Source: Ganoderma boninense (Eukaryota > Basidiomycota > Agaricomycetes > Polyporales > Polyporaceae). Taken from it: a DNA stretch of 64,000 bases. The translations under genes were made by a program, and so were the position numbers. Numbering within the stretch: the stretch's first letter is position 1; each line of letters opens with the position of its first letter. Location of the stretch: contig CM035307.1 in the NCBI GenBank assembly GCA_002900995.3, positions 3,534,001 through 3,598,000 of the forward strand, written 5' to 3'. Under the pieces are notes generated by a model. The model saw only the letters and a program-made list of their open reading frames with translations, was not told the origin of the DNA and ran no database searches. Shown piece by piece: positions 46,701 through 58,005 of this stretch.

Positions 46701-46963
46701 GGTTGAGAGATACGAAAAAGCCTGACTGCGGACGCAACGATCAAGACGACAGCGAGAAGTTTCCACTCTCCAGAAGAAAGGTTGAGACCTCCTGTGACAT
46801 GGGACTTGCGACCAGGACGGAGGCCTCTCGAAGCAGCTTCACGACGCTCGTCTGCGTCAAGATGATCGTGTCGAGAATGAGGAAACCTCTGGGATGTTGG
46901 AGCGAGATGGGCATGGCGGGCGGGCGGGGAAGCCTGGCGGCGTACTCGGACGCTGCCAGACAT
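43717..46963 (-). CDS. PMT2: protein O-mannosyltransferase, PMT2 family
   Basis: Nine exons (46963-46689, 46614-46462, 46408-45711, 45647-45153, 45103-44946, 44890-44743, 44689-44368, 44310-44292, 44223-43717) make 924 residues. Catalytic Asp-Glu in FDEVHFGKF, several membrane helices ([36 protein letters not shown]) and a MIR-domain region starting [20 protein letters not shown] identify the PMT2 class. The enzyme transfers mannose from dolichyl phosphate to Ser/Thr in the ER lumen, usually as a PMT1-PMT2 heterodimer. Exon 8 is only 19 nt (C-NDFLDD). The last exon adds a 169-residue acidic Ser/Glu/Thr-rich tail that is unusually long for the family. No frame break. Divergent from CCT2. Confidence 0.94.
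44292..44310 (-). other. 19-nt microexon of the PMT2 gene
   Basis: A 19-base exon between a TTGCAG acceptor and a GTGAGC donor joins the last membrane helix exon to the long acidic tail exon in phase. Confidence 0.7.
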
Positions 46964-47280
46964 CGTCTACGCAGCGAGTGCAAAGAGCGGGGAAGAGATG
47001 TGCAGAAGACAGACTCAAGGGAAACAAAAGGAGGGAAAGAAAGCCAGAAAGAGGGGTTGGCGGATGTCGGTGGACGGAGGGGGAGGAAGAGTGGACGGTC
47101 GACGTGGACCCGCAGCGGCGCTGTCCCTGTTGCTCGGGAGTCGACTGTGCAGTGCATGCCACGATCCTGATCTCCTCTCTCCGCCCTCACGTGATTCCAC
47201 AGTCTGCTTGGCTCAAGCGCACAGTTCTGCCTTGCTCTGCACCGTCCTTCGCCTCCTCCGTCTTCTCCGTCTCTGTCCAG
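46964..47280. promoter_or_regulatory. divergent promoter of PMT2 and CCT2
   Basis: A 317-base gap between opposite start codons. No TATA box was identified; the right-hand part is C/T-rich. Confidence 0.45.
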
Positions 47281-49348
47281 ATGTCCATGCATATCTTTGG
47301 CGCAGAGGTACCTCCCACCCTCTTTCTCCCACATACCCTTCTCACATGTCCTCCAGGCCACTGAGGAAAAGGCTGAGAATGCTCGCCTTGCGTCCTTCGT
47401 CGGCGCGCTTGCTTTGGGTGATCTCGTCAAATCTACCCTTGGCCCTAAGGGCATGAACAAAATCCTCCAGTCAGGATCCTCTGGCGAAATCAACGTCACA
47501 CAACGATGGCGCGACAATCCTCAAGTCCATTCAACTCGACAATGCTGCTGCCAAGATCCTCGTCAACATCTCAAAAGTTCAGGACGACGAAGTCGGCGAT
47601 GGTACAACAAGTGTCTGCGTTCTCGCTGCGGAGCTCCTCAGGGAGGCCGAGAAGCTCATCGCTCAGAAGATTCACCCACAAACCATCATCGAAGGTTTCC
47701 GCATAGCTAGTGCCGCATCTCTTCGTGCACTCGAAAAGGCCGCCAAGGATAACAGGTATGCGCCTTCTGTCCACATCCAAAAGTTTTTGCGTGAAATATC
47801 CCATTTCAATCCGATTCAGCACGGATCCTGCTCGCTTCAGGCAGGATCTCGTTAACATCGCGCGGACTACTCTTTCTTCAAAAGTCCTCTCGCAAGACAA
47901 AGACTACTTCGCCAACCTCGCAGTGGATGCTGTCCTTAGACTCAAGGTTGTCACCCATACTCAATATCCATAAAGCCCGTGTTGATGGAGGCCTTAATAG
48001 GGATCAACGAATCTGGAGCACATTCAGATCATCAAGAAGGTCGGGGGCAAGCTGACCGACTCTTATCTAGATGAAGGTGCGCTCATTCTCACAGAATTCG
48101 AGTTTGAAGTCTCTCAGGTTTTCAACAGGCTTCATTCTTGACAAGACTATTGGTACCAATTGTCCGAAACGACTGGAGAACGCCAAGATTCTTATCGCGA
48201 ACACTTGTAGGTTTTCCACTGTGCTGACTGGACTTAGAAACCTCATCTCTTCGTTTTCGAAGCTATGGACACCGACAAGATCAAAGTTTTCGGTGCTCGG
48301 ATAAAGGTCGACAGCACGGGAAAACTAGCTGAGCTTGAGCGTGCTGAGAAGGTTTGTTACGCGAATTGCTCTCTCGAGTCGCGAAAATGAACGCTCTTAC
48401 GCAGGAGAAGATGAAGGCCAAGGTGGACGCCATTGCGACGCATGGCATCAACTGTTTCGTCAATCGACAACTAATCTACAACTATCCCGAATCTCTCCTC
48501 TCTGATAAAGGCATCCTCACGATCGAGCATGCAGATTTTGAGGGTGTGGAGCGTCTCGCGCTTGTTACTGGGGGTGAGATTGCCAGTACTTTCGATCATC
48601 CCGAGCTGGTGAAGCTTGGACGATGTGAGCTTATCGAGGAGATCATGATTGGCGAGGACAAGGTATTTTCTCTACGCCATACCCGTACAACAGTTACTTA
48701 TCCAACGTTGTCGGTCAGTTGATCAAGTTCTCTGGTGTTGCGGCCGGCGAGGCTTGCACTGTTGTTCTGCGTGGTTCAACAAACCAAATGATTGACGAAG
48801 CGGACCGTTCACTCCACGATGCGCTCTCTGTCTTGTCTCAGACTGTCAAAGAGACCCGAATTGTCCTCGGTGGGGGTTCTTCGGAGATGCTTATGAGCTG
48901 TGCGGTCGATGAAGAGGTTCGGAAAATTCAGGGCAAGAAAGCAATTGCTGCCGAGGCGTTCGGGAGGGCGTTGAGAATGATCCCGACTATCCTCGCGGAT
49001 AACGCAGGCTATGATTCTTCAGATCTCGTCGCGAAGCTAAGGGCAGCACACTATGAGGGCAACAGTGACGCGGGACTTGGTAAGTTGCAGTTGCGGTCAA
49101 AACTGGTATACACTCATGACCAAGCTCCTTCCAGATATGAACGAAGGCACTGTTGGCTCCATGGTAAACCTGGGAATAACGGAGAGCTACAAGCTCAAGA
49201 GGCAGGTAGTGATCAGCGCGAGCGAGGCGGCCGAGATGATCCTCCGGTAAGTTTAGCGGTCCAGTTCAAAGAGGAGACAAATGGTAACCAGTTATGCAGC
49301 GTCGATGATATTTTGAGAGCAACGCCGCGGCGGAGAGAAGCTGTGTAG
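47281..49348 (+). CDS. CCT2: chaperonin CCT subunit beta (frame broken once)
   Basis: Ten exons: 47281-47307, 47357-47755, 47820-47946, 48001-48076, 48129-48206, 48263-48351, 48405-48662, 48719-49079, 49135-49246, 49300-49348, about 524 residues, the family length. The N-terminus [19 protein letters not shown], the nucleotide motifs TLGPKGM and [10 protein letters not shown], and the beta-subunit segments [19 protein letters not shown] and [20 protein letters not shown] identify CCT2. It is one of eight subunits of the cytosolic chaperonin that folds actin and tubulin. One extra base at about 47501 breaks the frame inside the conserved NVTNDGATIL region; all other exon phases close. Confidence 0.93.
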
Positions 49349-50719
49349 TAGTTGTAACCTGGACTTTGTATTCAGCTGATGCCCTGTACGAATATCATCA
49401 CCTGCACAAGATAGGTTCGTACCAAACCGCTCCCACGTGAACGTGAGCAGTACGCAGACAGTCTTGGTTTGAGACTATCAACACACCCTTGTATCGCACA
49501 ATTCTTGTTACCCACCCGGGACAAGTATCAGATACAGGATCCATGCTTTGACATGATCTAGCTAACCGACTTGTTTTTCGCACAAACCTCTATACATACT
49601 CTCGCACTAGTAGGCACTGATGTCTCATGAAATGCATGTATTCCATGGGTTAGTCACTGATAATGTCGTAGAGGTGTCAATTTATTACGACCAGGGTTGC
49701 AGGGCATGATGGGGTGTTTGTAGGGTGCAGTTATAATGGTCATCGGCTACGATGAGCTGCTACATTGTAATATAGTACCTGTCCGTGTTGTTGTACTTGT
49801 CATCCATTATCATCAGCACAGTGACCTTTCACTTTTTTCTTTCCCTTCTCTTGAAATCTTTCTGTCTGAACATTACATGCCATTTCTGTCAGTTCTGGAT
49901 TCTGATTCAGTCATGAAGTGTCTTCCACATCAGGAAAACCACCTGTTCCAAAGATACAATAATGTATACTATTATAATGTCTGGTTCTAATAAGGCACTA
50001 ATACAATTCCTGGTCACGTGAGTGAACCGGGAGTAAATACGAGTCCATGTAAACGGTGCCATCAAAACGTGGAACATGCTGCATCGGGAAATCACATCAA
50101 ACGGACCCCTGGCACTTACCATTCCAGTGCCAGCCGACCCCGCACAGCCTTCCAAACCAGTTCCAAGCATTCTTCGGGCTCACATTTTCTCACTCGATTC
50201 TTAGCATGGCTTGGATGTTTTAGCAGCCCACTTCGACCTCCGTGAGTGAGACTTTCTGAAGGAGTTGCCATTAGCATGTGAAAGTAGGCAGTTGCTTAAG
50301 TTCGGGCGCAGAATTCAGTTGTGAGCGGCGCAGTGCACTAGTACATATGCTTTGCGGTGAGAGCCTTCGCATGCATTGGGAAGGAGGAAATCGCACGAGT
50401 GCGGGCGTAAGCCTGCACGAAGCGCGATGCAAATCAGTCCTGCTAATAGGATTTTTCCGCTGTGCAAGGTGGAAGTATCCACAAATGCACTGGCTCATCA
50501 TGAACATGTAGATATGTCCGCATGCCCGTGACCAGGATCGCCCGGAGGGGCCATATCTATGTATTTTAAAAACACTATAGATGACACACATATATATTCA
50601 CAGTGCATCCCCTAGGGACAGAGCCTCATCAGAACCCCTGTAAAATGCTGTCAGCACTTTAGGCACCACAGCTGTCAGTGCCTCAGCACCCAGTGTGCCA
50701 GCATCCTGCCATGCAGCTG
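49349..50719. other. intergenic region at the edge of the AT-rich transposon zone
   Basis: About 1.4 kb after CCT2. Base composition becomes richer in A and T, and only short open frames without motifs occur. It contains the CCT2 3' region; nothing else is recognised. Confidence 0.4.
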
Positions 50720-51653
50720 TGTTATGACTGGCTGTCAAGTAAGATCAGTGAGGAGGCTTCTGAGATGAGCAAGGGTGTCAATGAGCACTTGTGCAGCAAG
50801 AGCAGAGCAGGGCTTGACAGTCAGGCTGGAGACAAGATGTATTGAGCAAGTAACTAATAGCGAGAATACAGTGAGGCTTATCTGGAGACAAGAGGTCGAA
50901 ACTGAGGTCTCCAGGTAGCGAAGTACAGGTCTTATATACATGTAACGGACAATGGGAACTGGGGACAATAGGTAACTATGGACACGGGAACCAGTGGGAG
51001 AACAATGGTATGTAGTACAATGATGACGGGAACAATGGGGTAACAGGAGTTATTGTACTTTGAGAACAAGGTGTTACAAACACTCTGTTTGGCACCTACT
51101 TTAGTGCCTAGGTTTCCTTTCTTGATTAGTTTACTTCCAATATCATCCCTGTCACCCTCCATAGCATTGTAAACCTTCCACATTGTCTCCAAGTACAATA
51201 GCTCCCATCTCCTATTGTTCCCCTGTTGTTTCTCATTGCTATTGTTTCCTACACCATTGTTCTCCCTTTCCATTCCCGTGACCATAGTTACCATTGTCCT
51301 CTGTTCCCATGGACCTGTACATGTATATAAGGACTATAGCCTGCTACCTGGGGACTCTAGTTTTGACCTCTTGTCCCCAGGTGAGCCCCACTGTATTTCC
51401 CTTGTAGATACTTCACTTAATACACTCTTGTCCCCAGCCTGACTGTCGAGCCTTGCTCCACTCTTACTGCACAAGCACTTGTTGACACCTTGCTTGTCTT
51501 GTAAGCCTCCCTGATCTTACTCAACAGCCAGTCGTAACCAAAGGATGGGTTTGCTAAACAATGGAGGACAACTTAAGGATGACATAGGAGGTAAACTGTC
51601 TGAGAAGGGAAAGTGAGATGCCAGGATAGGTGCCGAGCAGGCTGTTCATAACA
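50720..51653 (-). mobile_element. solo LTR (minus orientation) split by a nested solo LTR
   Basis: The segments 50720-51071 and 51542-51653, read on the minus strand, together match the solo LTR at 53572-54021 along its length. The element ends in TGT...ACA. The break lies exactly where the plus-strand LTR 51072-51541 is inserted. Flanking target duplications are not obvious, as expected for an older copy. Confidence 0.8.
51072..51541 (+). mobile_element. solo LTR nested inside another LTR of the same family
   Basis: It starts TGTTACAAAC and ends GTCGTAACC (the expected final A replaced by C). It shares with the other copies the block ACATGTATATAAG and the end GCCAGTCGTAAC. Flanking bases CAAGG and AAAGG look like a degenerate 5-bp target duplication. 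Confidence 0.75.
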
Positions 51654-52279
51654 CATAGAATTACACTCACCAGGTCAGTGGTATATACAGTGTCCAATAG
51701 TGGAACTATGTGATCTCTCAGCATGTGTAGAGACAGAGACTGACCAACAAGTGCTCTCAGCACTGAGCACATGCAGCCATGCTGCCCTCCTTGCTTTAAG
51801 ATGTTCTGTTCCAACTACAGACTCCTCATTACTCACTAGCAGCGAACCCCTGAGCACCCATATATATGCGGGCAGTGAGTTGAGAAGTGCTGCCTACAGG
51901 CTATTGCATTTTTTGCTACCCACCTTCCCTCCCTACAGTTGTCAGCCTTTCCTATATAGTGTATACCTTCTCTCCCTACAGCTGTCAGCCTTTTCTATAT
52001 ACTACTCATACTCAGAATTATTAGTCTGGGTGCCTCATGCCACCACACTCCAAGCAGGCACCCAAGTCCACCTTTTTCACTGCATGCTGTGTGAGTCAGA
52101 AAAGCCTAGAGAGATGTAAGCAAATAAGGCAGGTGGCAAGCTGATCAGGCCTTGACTGATTATTAGTCTGTCATTCCATTATCTCTGCCAGGATAACAGG
52201 ATAATAATAGTTGCACAAATGTTCTTATCTGAACAGTCTCAACCTGGCACTGCTCAGACTTGTACATGTTTTTACCAGT
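51654..52279. other. AT-rich intergenic sequence
   Basis: About 0.6 kb between LTR remnants and a TIR element. A short direct repeat around CCCTACAGYTGTCAGCCTTT (near 51933 and 51976) is visible. No gene is supported. Confidence 0.4.
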
Positions 52280-53353
52280 ATTGGTTAGGTAAATATATTT
52301 GGCAGTCTCCTGGTGAGAACCAGATAAATATTTAAGCTGAGGTGTAAATCAAATATTTAGGGTGTGAATCAAATATTTAAGGTGAGGTTCAAATATTTGA
52401 ACCAGATAAAAAGAGCATTACTAGAGATCAAAGCCAAACATGCATAGCACTGTAAAGGACGTGAGCAACACTCTAACTGGGCCATAAGGCTGATATATAG
52501 GTATAAATTAATATCATTATGTCATGTCTTTTCAGTACTTGTCCTACCATACTTGGTCACTTTCTACTCAATGCTGTCATGTCCAGCATTCTTAGAGAAT
52601 ATATTCTAATATTCCCTGCAGGTAGCTTGTCCAGGTCCTACTGGGTTCTACTGACAACACCTTTGACCATATTACATTCATGTTCACTGTATATTTGATA
52701 ATGCCAGTAGCTGCTTCCAGCTCAAATTGGTGTCAGGTGCATACTACCACATGTGCCAATGCTCCTCTTTCCTCTCAGTAGAGTTTCCAAAAAATGTACC
52801 ACTTAAAGAGTAGCATCTGGTGCAATATCTTTCATCTCTCTATATATTTAATAATGCCAATTCTCTTTTTCAAAGCCACTTTAATAAAAATATTTCAATA
52901 TGCACAGTGGCTATTCAAGATACTTGTACAAGTTGTCTTAGTAATAACTACTGCATATACTTAGGTTGGAGTCTATGACCTTTCAGTTCATTTATAGAAA
53001 AGATTTTATTTGTATTTAACAATAAATAATAGGAGGAGGGAATATTTACTGGAAATGCTAGACATGACAGTGTTGAGTAGAAGGTGACCAAGTATGGTAG
53101 GACAAGCACTGAAAAGACATGACATAATAATATTAATTTGTACTTATATATCAGCCTTATAGCCCAGTTGAAGCATCACTCACATCCTTTACAGCACTAT
53201 GTGTGTAGGTTTGATCCCCCATTAATGCCCTTTTTATGTTGTTCAAATATTTGAACCTCACCCTAAATATTTGATTAATGCCCAAGCTTAAATATTTATC
53301 TAGTTCTCGCCAAGGGACCACCTGCTGCACCAAATATTTGAGCACCAATTAAT
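52280..53353. mobile_element. non-autonomous DNA element with ~300-bp terminal inverted repeats
   Basis: The segment 52280-52590 is closely mirrored by the reverse complement of 53054-53353, including GCTGATATATA and TGTCATGTC blocks and repeated CAAATATTT motifs. The 460-base centre has no open frame. The outer ends are diffuse and no target duplication was fixed. It resembles a foldback-type or large MITE element. Confidence 0.75.
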
Positions 53354-53571
53354 AAGCATTGAGTATATATAACCAGCATTTGTTACAAGTAACACTGTCA
53401 AATATATTGATCCAGCTAATATTACTGATGTTTTTCTGATGTGCAGACAGGAGCTCACCTCAATATTTGGAGAAGACAAACAGTGAGGGGAGCTGTCACA
53501 GCTAATCAACTACACCACCAAACAAACAAACAAAGGGCTCACTGATAGGGCACACAGGGGGTGTCATGAAT

Positions 53572-54021
53572 GGCATGCTTGGCACCTACCCTGGTGTCTC
53601 TCTTTCCCTTTTTGGACAGTTTGCCTCCCGCGTTGTCCTTATTGTCCTCTGTTGTTTAGCAAACCTGTCCCTTGTTCTTGAAGTACAATAACTCCTGTTA
53701 CCCATTGTTCCCGTCGTCATTGTACTACCTACCATTGTTCTCCCACTGGTTCCCGTGTCCATAGTTACCTATTGTCCCCGGTTCTCATTGTCCATTGCAT
53801 GTATATAAGACCTGTACTTCGCTACCTGGAGACCTCAGTTTCGACCTTTTGTCTCCAGGTAAGCCTCGCTGTATTCTCGCTCGTTAGTTACTTGCTCAAT
53901 ACATCTTGTCTCCAGCCTGACTGTTGAGCCCTGCTCCGCTCTCGCTGCACAAGTGCCCGTTGACGCCCTTGCTCATCTCGTAAGCCTCCTCCCTGATCTT
54001 ACTTGACAGCCAGTCGTAACA
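53572..54021 (+). mobile_element. solo LTR with 5-bp target duplication
   Basis: A 450-bp unit starts TGTCATGAATGG and ends CAGTCGTAACA. The five bases on each side (53567-53571 and 54022-54026) are both GGGGG. It contains a TATA-like GTATATAAG near 53804. It is the best-preserved of three related copies and serves as reference for the other two. No internal retroelement genes of this family were found in the window. Confidence 0.85.
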
Positions 54022-54185
54022 GGGGGTGGCAACAGAAGGGAAGAGGGTAAGTTGCCTAGACTAGAAGGCACAGAGGGGTAGGGGCTGTTAGGCTGCCTAC
54101 AGTGGAAGGGAGGGAAAAACAGAAGACAGAATCTCAGGTTCTTGATCCCACATCACAGCCCTTTATATACTACGTGGGAATGGTA

Positions 54186-54664
54186 CAGACTAGGGTCAGT
54201 TTGGGTACCAGGTTCCGGGCTAGAAACTGGTGGAAACTGGTTTCTGCCTCCGATCTTCCGAGCTGTCACTTGGGGGTGCCTAAGGTCACCTTACCTTGTC
54301 TGGTAGTCACGGTGCTTGGATCCTTCTGCCTACGTGCTAATGAGTGAATGTCGTCCTCTTGCCTTCCCTCGGCTCTCACATATGCGAAACATTTTTTAAA
54401 GGCCTTTTGAGGCGTGATCTGTGGCTAGAAGATTATGTATGAAGTTTAAAATAGTGTACACACTGGAGGAGAGCAAGTACAGTGAACTCAGCAAAGACGT
54501 GGATTCGGTGCGGACCACGTCAGTCCGTAGTGATGGGTCACGGTATCATTATTGTGTCACATATCAGTCATGTAAGTGCCCTCTCAGAAGATCCAAGGCA
54601 GAAACCAGTTTCTACCAGTTTCCGGCTCAGAACCTGGTATCCGAACTGACCCCTATCAGTTCAG
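54186..54664. mobile_element. short terminal-inverted-repeat element (MITE)
   Basis: The arm 54186-54272 mirrors 54575-54664 with about 80% similarity by eye, including AAACTGGTTTCTGCC and GGTACCAGGTT-like blocks. The element is about 480 bp and carries no plausible transposase. Confidence 0.7.
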
Positions 54665-57427
54665 GAAAGGTCCTGCGACCTGTTGCAGGTGAGGGAATAA
54701 TCTAAGAAGTAGATAAGATAGAAAAAAAGATAAAATAAAGAGACAAAAGATAAAATAAAGGAAAAAAATAAGGTGAAGTGAGAGATAACCTGCCCTGATA
54801 AGACGCCAGACCAAGTGTGGTGCAAAGAACCATGACAGGAGCAGACTTCAAGGGGGTCTTGAATATAAGAGAACAAAACATGATAGAAATGCAGCCAGCG
54901 ACATGAGGTCAGATTTGAACAATGATGATAGATATAGTAAAAAGTCAGGAGCAGGGGATCAGAAATGGTACACAATGCACAAGAGGTCTCATGCACTTTG
55001 ATACATATGAAGTAGGTTAAAAAAGCATATGGAAACATACAGACTACAACACAATTATTACATTGTGTGGCCAGTTTACATGTGATAGCAAAAACTCTAC
55101 TTACATCAGCAAATGTGCAAAAATATTGCCCAACTTTGCATGGTCATGGGTGCATGTGCAAGCCTGAAAAGACCGCGCATCAACTCCAGAATGGGGTATG
55201 GTGCTCTTTTGCTTTGTGACGCAAGGCAATACCACCCTTTGGACAGGTGCCGCCGTGCAATGTCAGACAATCCCAGGCAATCTTCGCAATATTTTTCAAA
55301 TATTGCCTGGGGTTGGTGGGATTGCCTTGAATTGGTGAGATTGCTACCGGAGGCACAGGCAGAGGATGCCAATGTGTTTTGAATAAATAGCTCTCAATAT
55401 TATTATCCACTTGTGCACACAGACACATGTAATTTCAAGGAATGCAGATAGAGAAATGTATTGGGTAAAGTACAATATGACACCAGTATAGAAACATACA
55501 GATAGGTGGTGATGGATGAACAAAGCTTGACTACTCACAGATGGCGGTGAGCAAGAGGAGTGGCAGCCAAAGGTACATTAAGTGGCGGGGTGGGACAGAA
55601 ACTAGTTAGTCAAATAGTCCTACTAGTCATAAAACTGCTGGCTCACCATTTACAACACATATACTCACATAGATTATCTTATCACCAGCTGCAAGGGTAA
55701 TAACTGCAAGCACATGGGATGAATTAAACAAACATACTGGGCCTGGTGGCAGTGGATGCACCAGAAGAGGATGCACAACTTGCAGTGCATCAGAAGATGG
55801 TAAACATCAGCAAATATATGCATAGTAAAAATGGCATCCCATACAAGAATAATGACCGGGGGCTCACAGTGCATATAGATGTCATTGCTTCTCACCAGTT
55901 TACCATCAGATTTCCAGAGGCCTTTCTATCTTGCACAGTGTGACAGTGTAGGCTTGAGCAATGGAAATGTTATGTGTAGAGATCCAAGGGAGGACTCAGA
56001 GCTCAGACACGGTGCAATGTTGGTGAGCCATAAAGTGGGGAAGAGCAGCTGATGAAGGGGGGAAAGGGGGTGGATGCAAGGTTTGCAGCCCATGGCCGGA
56101 CATGATGATATGGAAGAAAGAGGGATTGACGGTGTCTTTCTGTGAGGAGGAAAAGATGAGCAACACAATGAGCACATGCACACACTCGTTCGGTGTTGAC
56201 ATTGAGATGCTCTCCTGCTTCTTCAACCTCATCTGACTCTTTTGTCTGCAAGTTTGTAACAACATCCACATCTCATCATCTGGGACTCAGATCCATCTGT
56301 CCCATGACTCTCGTTCAATTTGTTATATTTAAGTACATAGTTCAGAGCTTAGACTTGCATGGAGGTGTCTGAGAGTGCAACACTCACATATAAATAGCTT
56401 ATCAGGCATTACAGGCTGAACATTGCACAAGATTGCAGGGAATTGTACAATCAGTCTATTTCTGTCAAGTCTTAGGTGCTCGTGCATATTGAGGCAGGAA
56501 TAGATGCTCCAGGTAATACTTGCAAGCTTGGCTGCAATTTTCGCAGTTTTGCTGATGTAGAATATGTGTAAATATTATCTCAGTCCTTGCATGCAGCCAA
56601 CATGTCCTTGATCAGATCCACCACAGCCTTGCTCTGCTTCATGTAAAGCCTCACAACTTTTCTTGTAATATCCCTCTGGCCCAACTGCATCTTCCACAAC
56701 TATGAGCTCAGAGGGTACACTGCCCTCAAAGTCACTTTTGTTAAGCGACTCTGGTACTATTCCTCATTTTATAGTGTCTAGAAGCCAGTATACATACTAC
56801 TGTTCAACCACTGAGACTGTTTAGGCCACCATGTAGAGTCCTGCATCTGGTTCACAGTTGCTATGCCAAAACAAGTTCCTTTCTATCAGTCACTAAGTGA
56901 AGTTATATAGAAAATTACCTGTGTATACCTTATATAACCTAAATATTGTCTTCAACTTGTCCTAGGTCAACACATTGTGGGGTTGTTAAGAATATGTGTT
57001 ATTGGTTAGACCGTCTCCAACCAGTTTTTCATAGTGCTGCCATAGTGTGTCACTCTTGCTCATGAATTTCATGGTCAGCTACCATACAATACCTCTCATC
57101 ATGAGTGCTGTGCATGCATGTGGTTTGTGGATGAGTCCAAGGAACTTGATGCAATATTAGAGGTAATCATGAGCGTCCAGCACTTCATTGAGTTTGCAAT
57201 AGAATGTAGTTGTGCATGTGGCTGTTTTGGGCTGGGTGCCAGCTGAAAGGGAGTTTCACTAAACTACAGTATTGAATAGTGCTCCAACACCTTAAAAGAC
57301 AAGTGACAGCATCCTAGGAGGTGCAAATGTCTGGTCATCACATGAGAAACAAGGCAATTGGGGCAATACTTAGCAGCAACCACTTTTGCACTTGGGCATC
57401 ACCTGAGTAGTGAAGCAGGTATACATG
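54665..57427. other. AT-rich region with relics of an older transposon
   Basis: About 2.8 kb without intact genes. On the minus strand, short open stretches with protein-like composition occur, for example in the reverse complement of 56560-56700 and up to the copia insertion at 57427. These and the matching stretch right of the copia element look like parts of one decayed element. A perfect 9-bp hairpin, GCAATATTT/AAATATTGC, lies at 55286-55306. Confidence 0.4.
57423..57427. repeat. left target-site duplication of the copia element
   Basis: The five bases ACATG precede the 5' LTR and are repeated directly after the 3' LTR at 62642-62646. Confidence 0.85.
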
Positions 57428-57853
57428 TGTTGAAGTCGGTGCTGTAGCGCCCGCAGTTTTGATCGCACCAAGTCCACGATCACACCGTACGTACATTGCA
57501 TTGTCCCCTACCCGGGGTATTTTTCGTTTTGTTAGAGTAGCACATCCCATAGAGATACAACATCGTCTTCATTAGAGACTCCAACTAGCTTAGATCTGCA
57601 TCCTGCTCTACTTTACACTGTACAGTCCGCAATTCTCGCTCCCTGGGCGCCATAACGGCGCCAGTAGCACAGCGTTACATACTCTACCTAGCACGTGCTC
57701 CATGAGCTGTATCGACGCCTCTGTCAGGCTCTGTGTCCTTAGACTTTACAGAGCTTGACACAGGTAAGTAGCATATCTTAGTTTCCTGCAATATAGACTT
57801 TACAGAGCTTGACACAGGCCATTGTGACGTCCTGAGGGCCACTGCAGCTAACA
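57428..57853 (+). repeat. 5' LTR of the copia element
   Basis: 426 bp, beginning TGTTGAAGTCGG and ending GCAGCTAACA. It differs from the 3' LTR by only about four substitutions by eye. A 24-bp unit starting AGACTTTACAGAGC occurs twice within it (57741 and 57795). Confidence 0.93.
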
Positions 57854-57865
57854 GGTTATGAGCCC
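57854..57865 (+). promoter_or_regulatory. primer binding site (initiator tRNA-Met half-molecule)
   Basis: GGTTATGAGCCC begins directly after the 5' LTR. It is complementary to the anticodon stem-loop of initiator tRNA-Met (loop with CAU), the half-tRNA primer type known from Drosophila copia. Confidence 0.8.
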
Positions 57866-58005
57866 TGCGCTCTCAGCACCTCAGGACTCCAAATTTCGCT
57901 TATCTATTCGCTCTCTGGCCTCACCCAGCCCCCACTCCTCTCCTGCTCCCTCTGCTTGACGCATCTGCTCGCTCTGGGACTGGTTCCTTCTCTGTTCGCT
58001 CCAGG

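Noticed and set aside
14952..47501. Programmed ribosomal frameshifting as explanation of the frame breaks
   Set aside because: Breaks are of both signs, lie in different contexts and lack a shared slippery site or structure; assembly indels are simpler.
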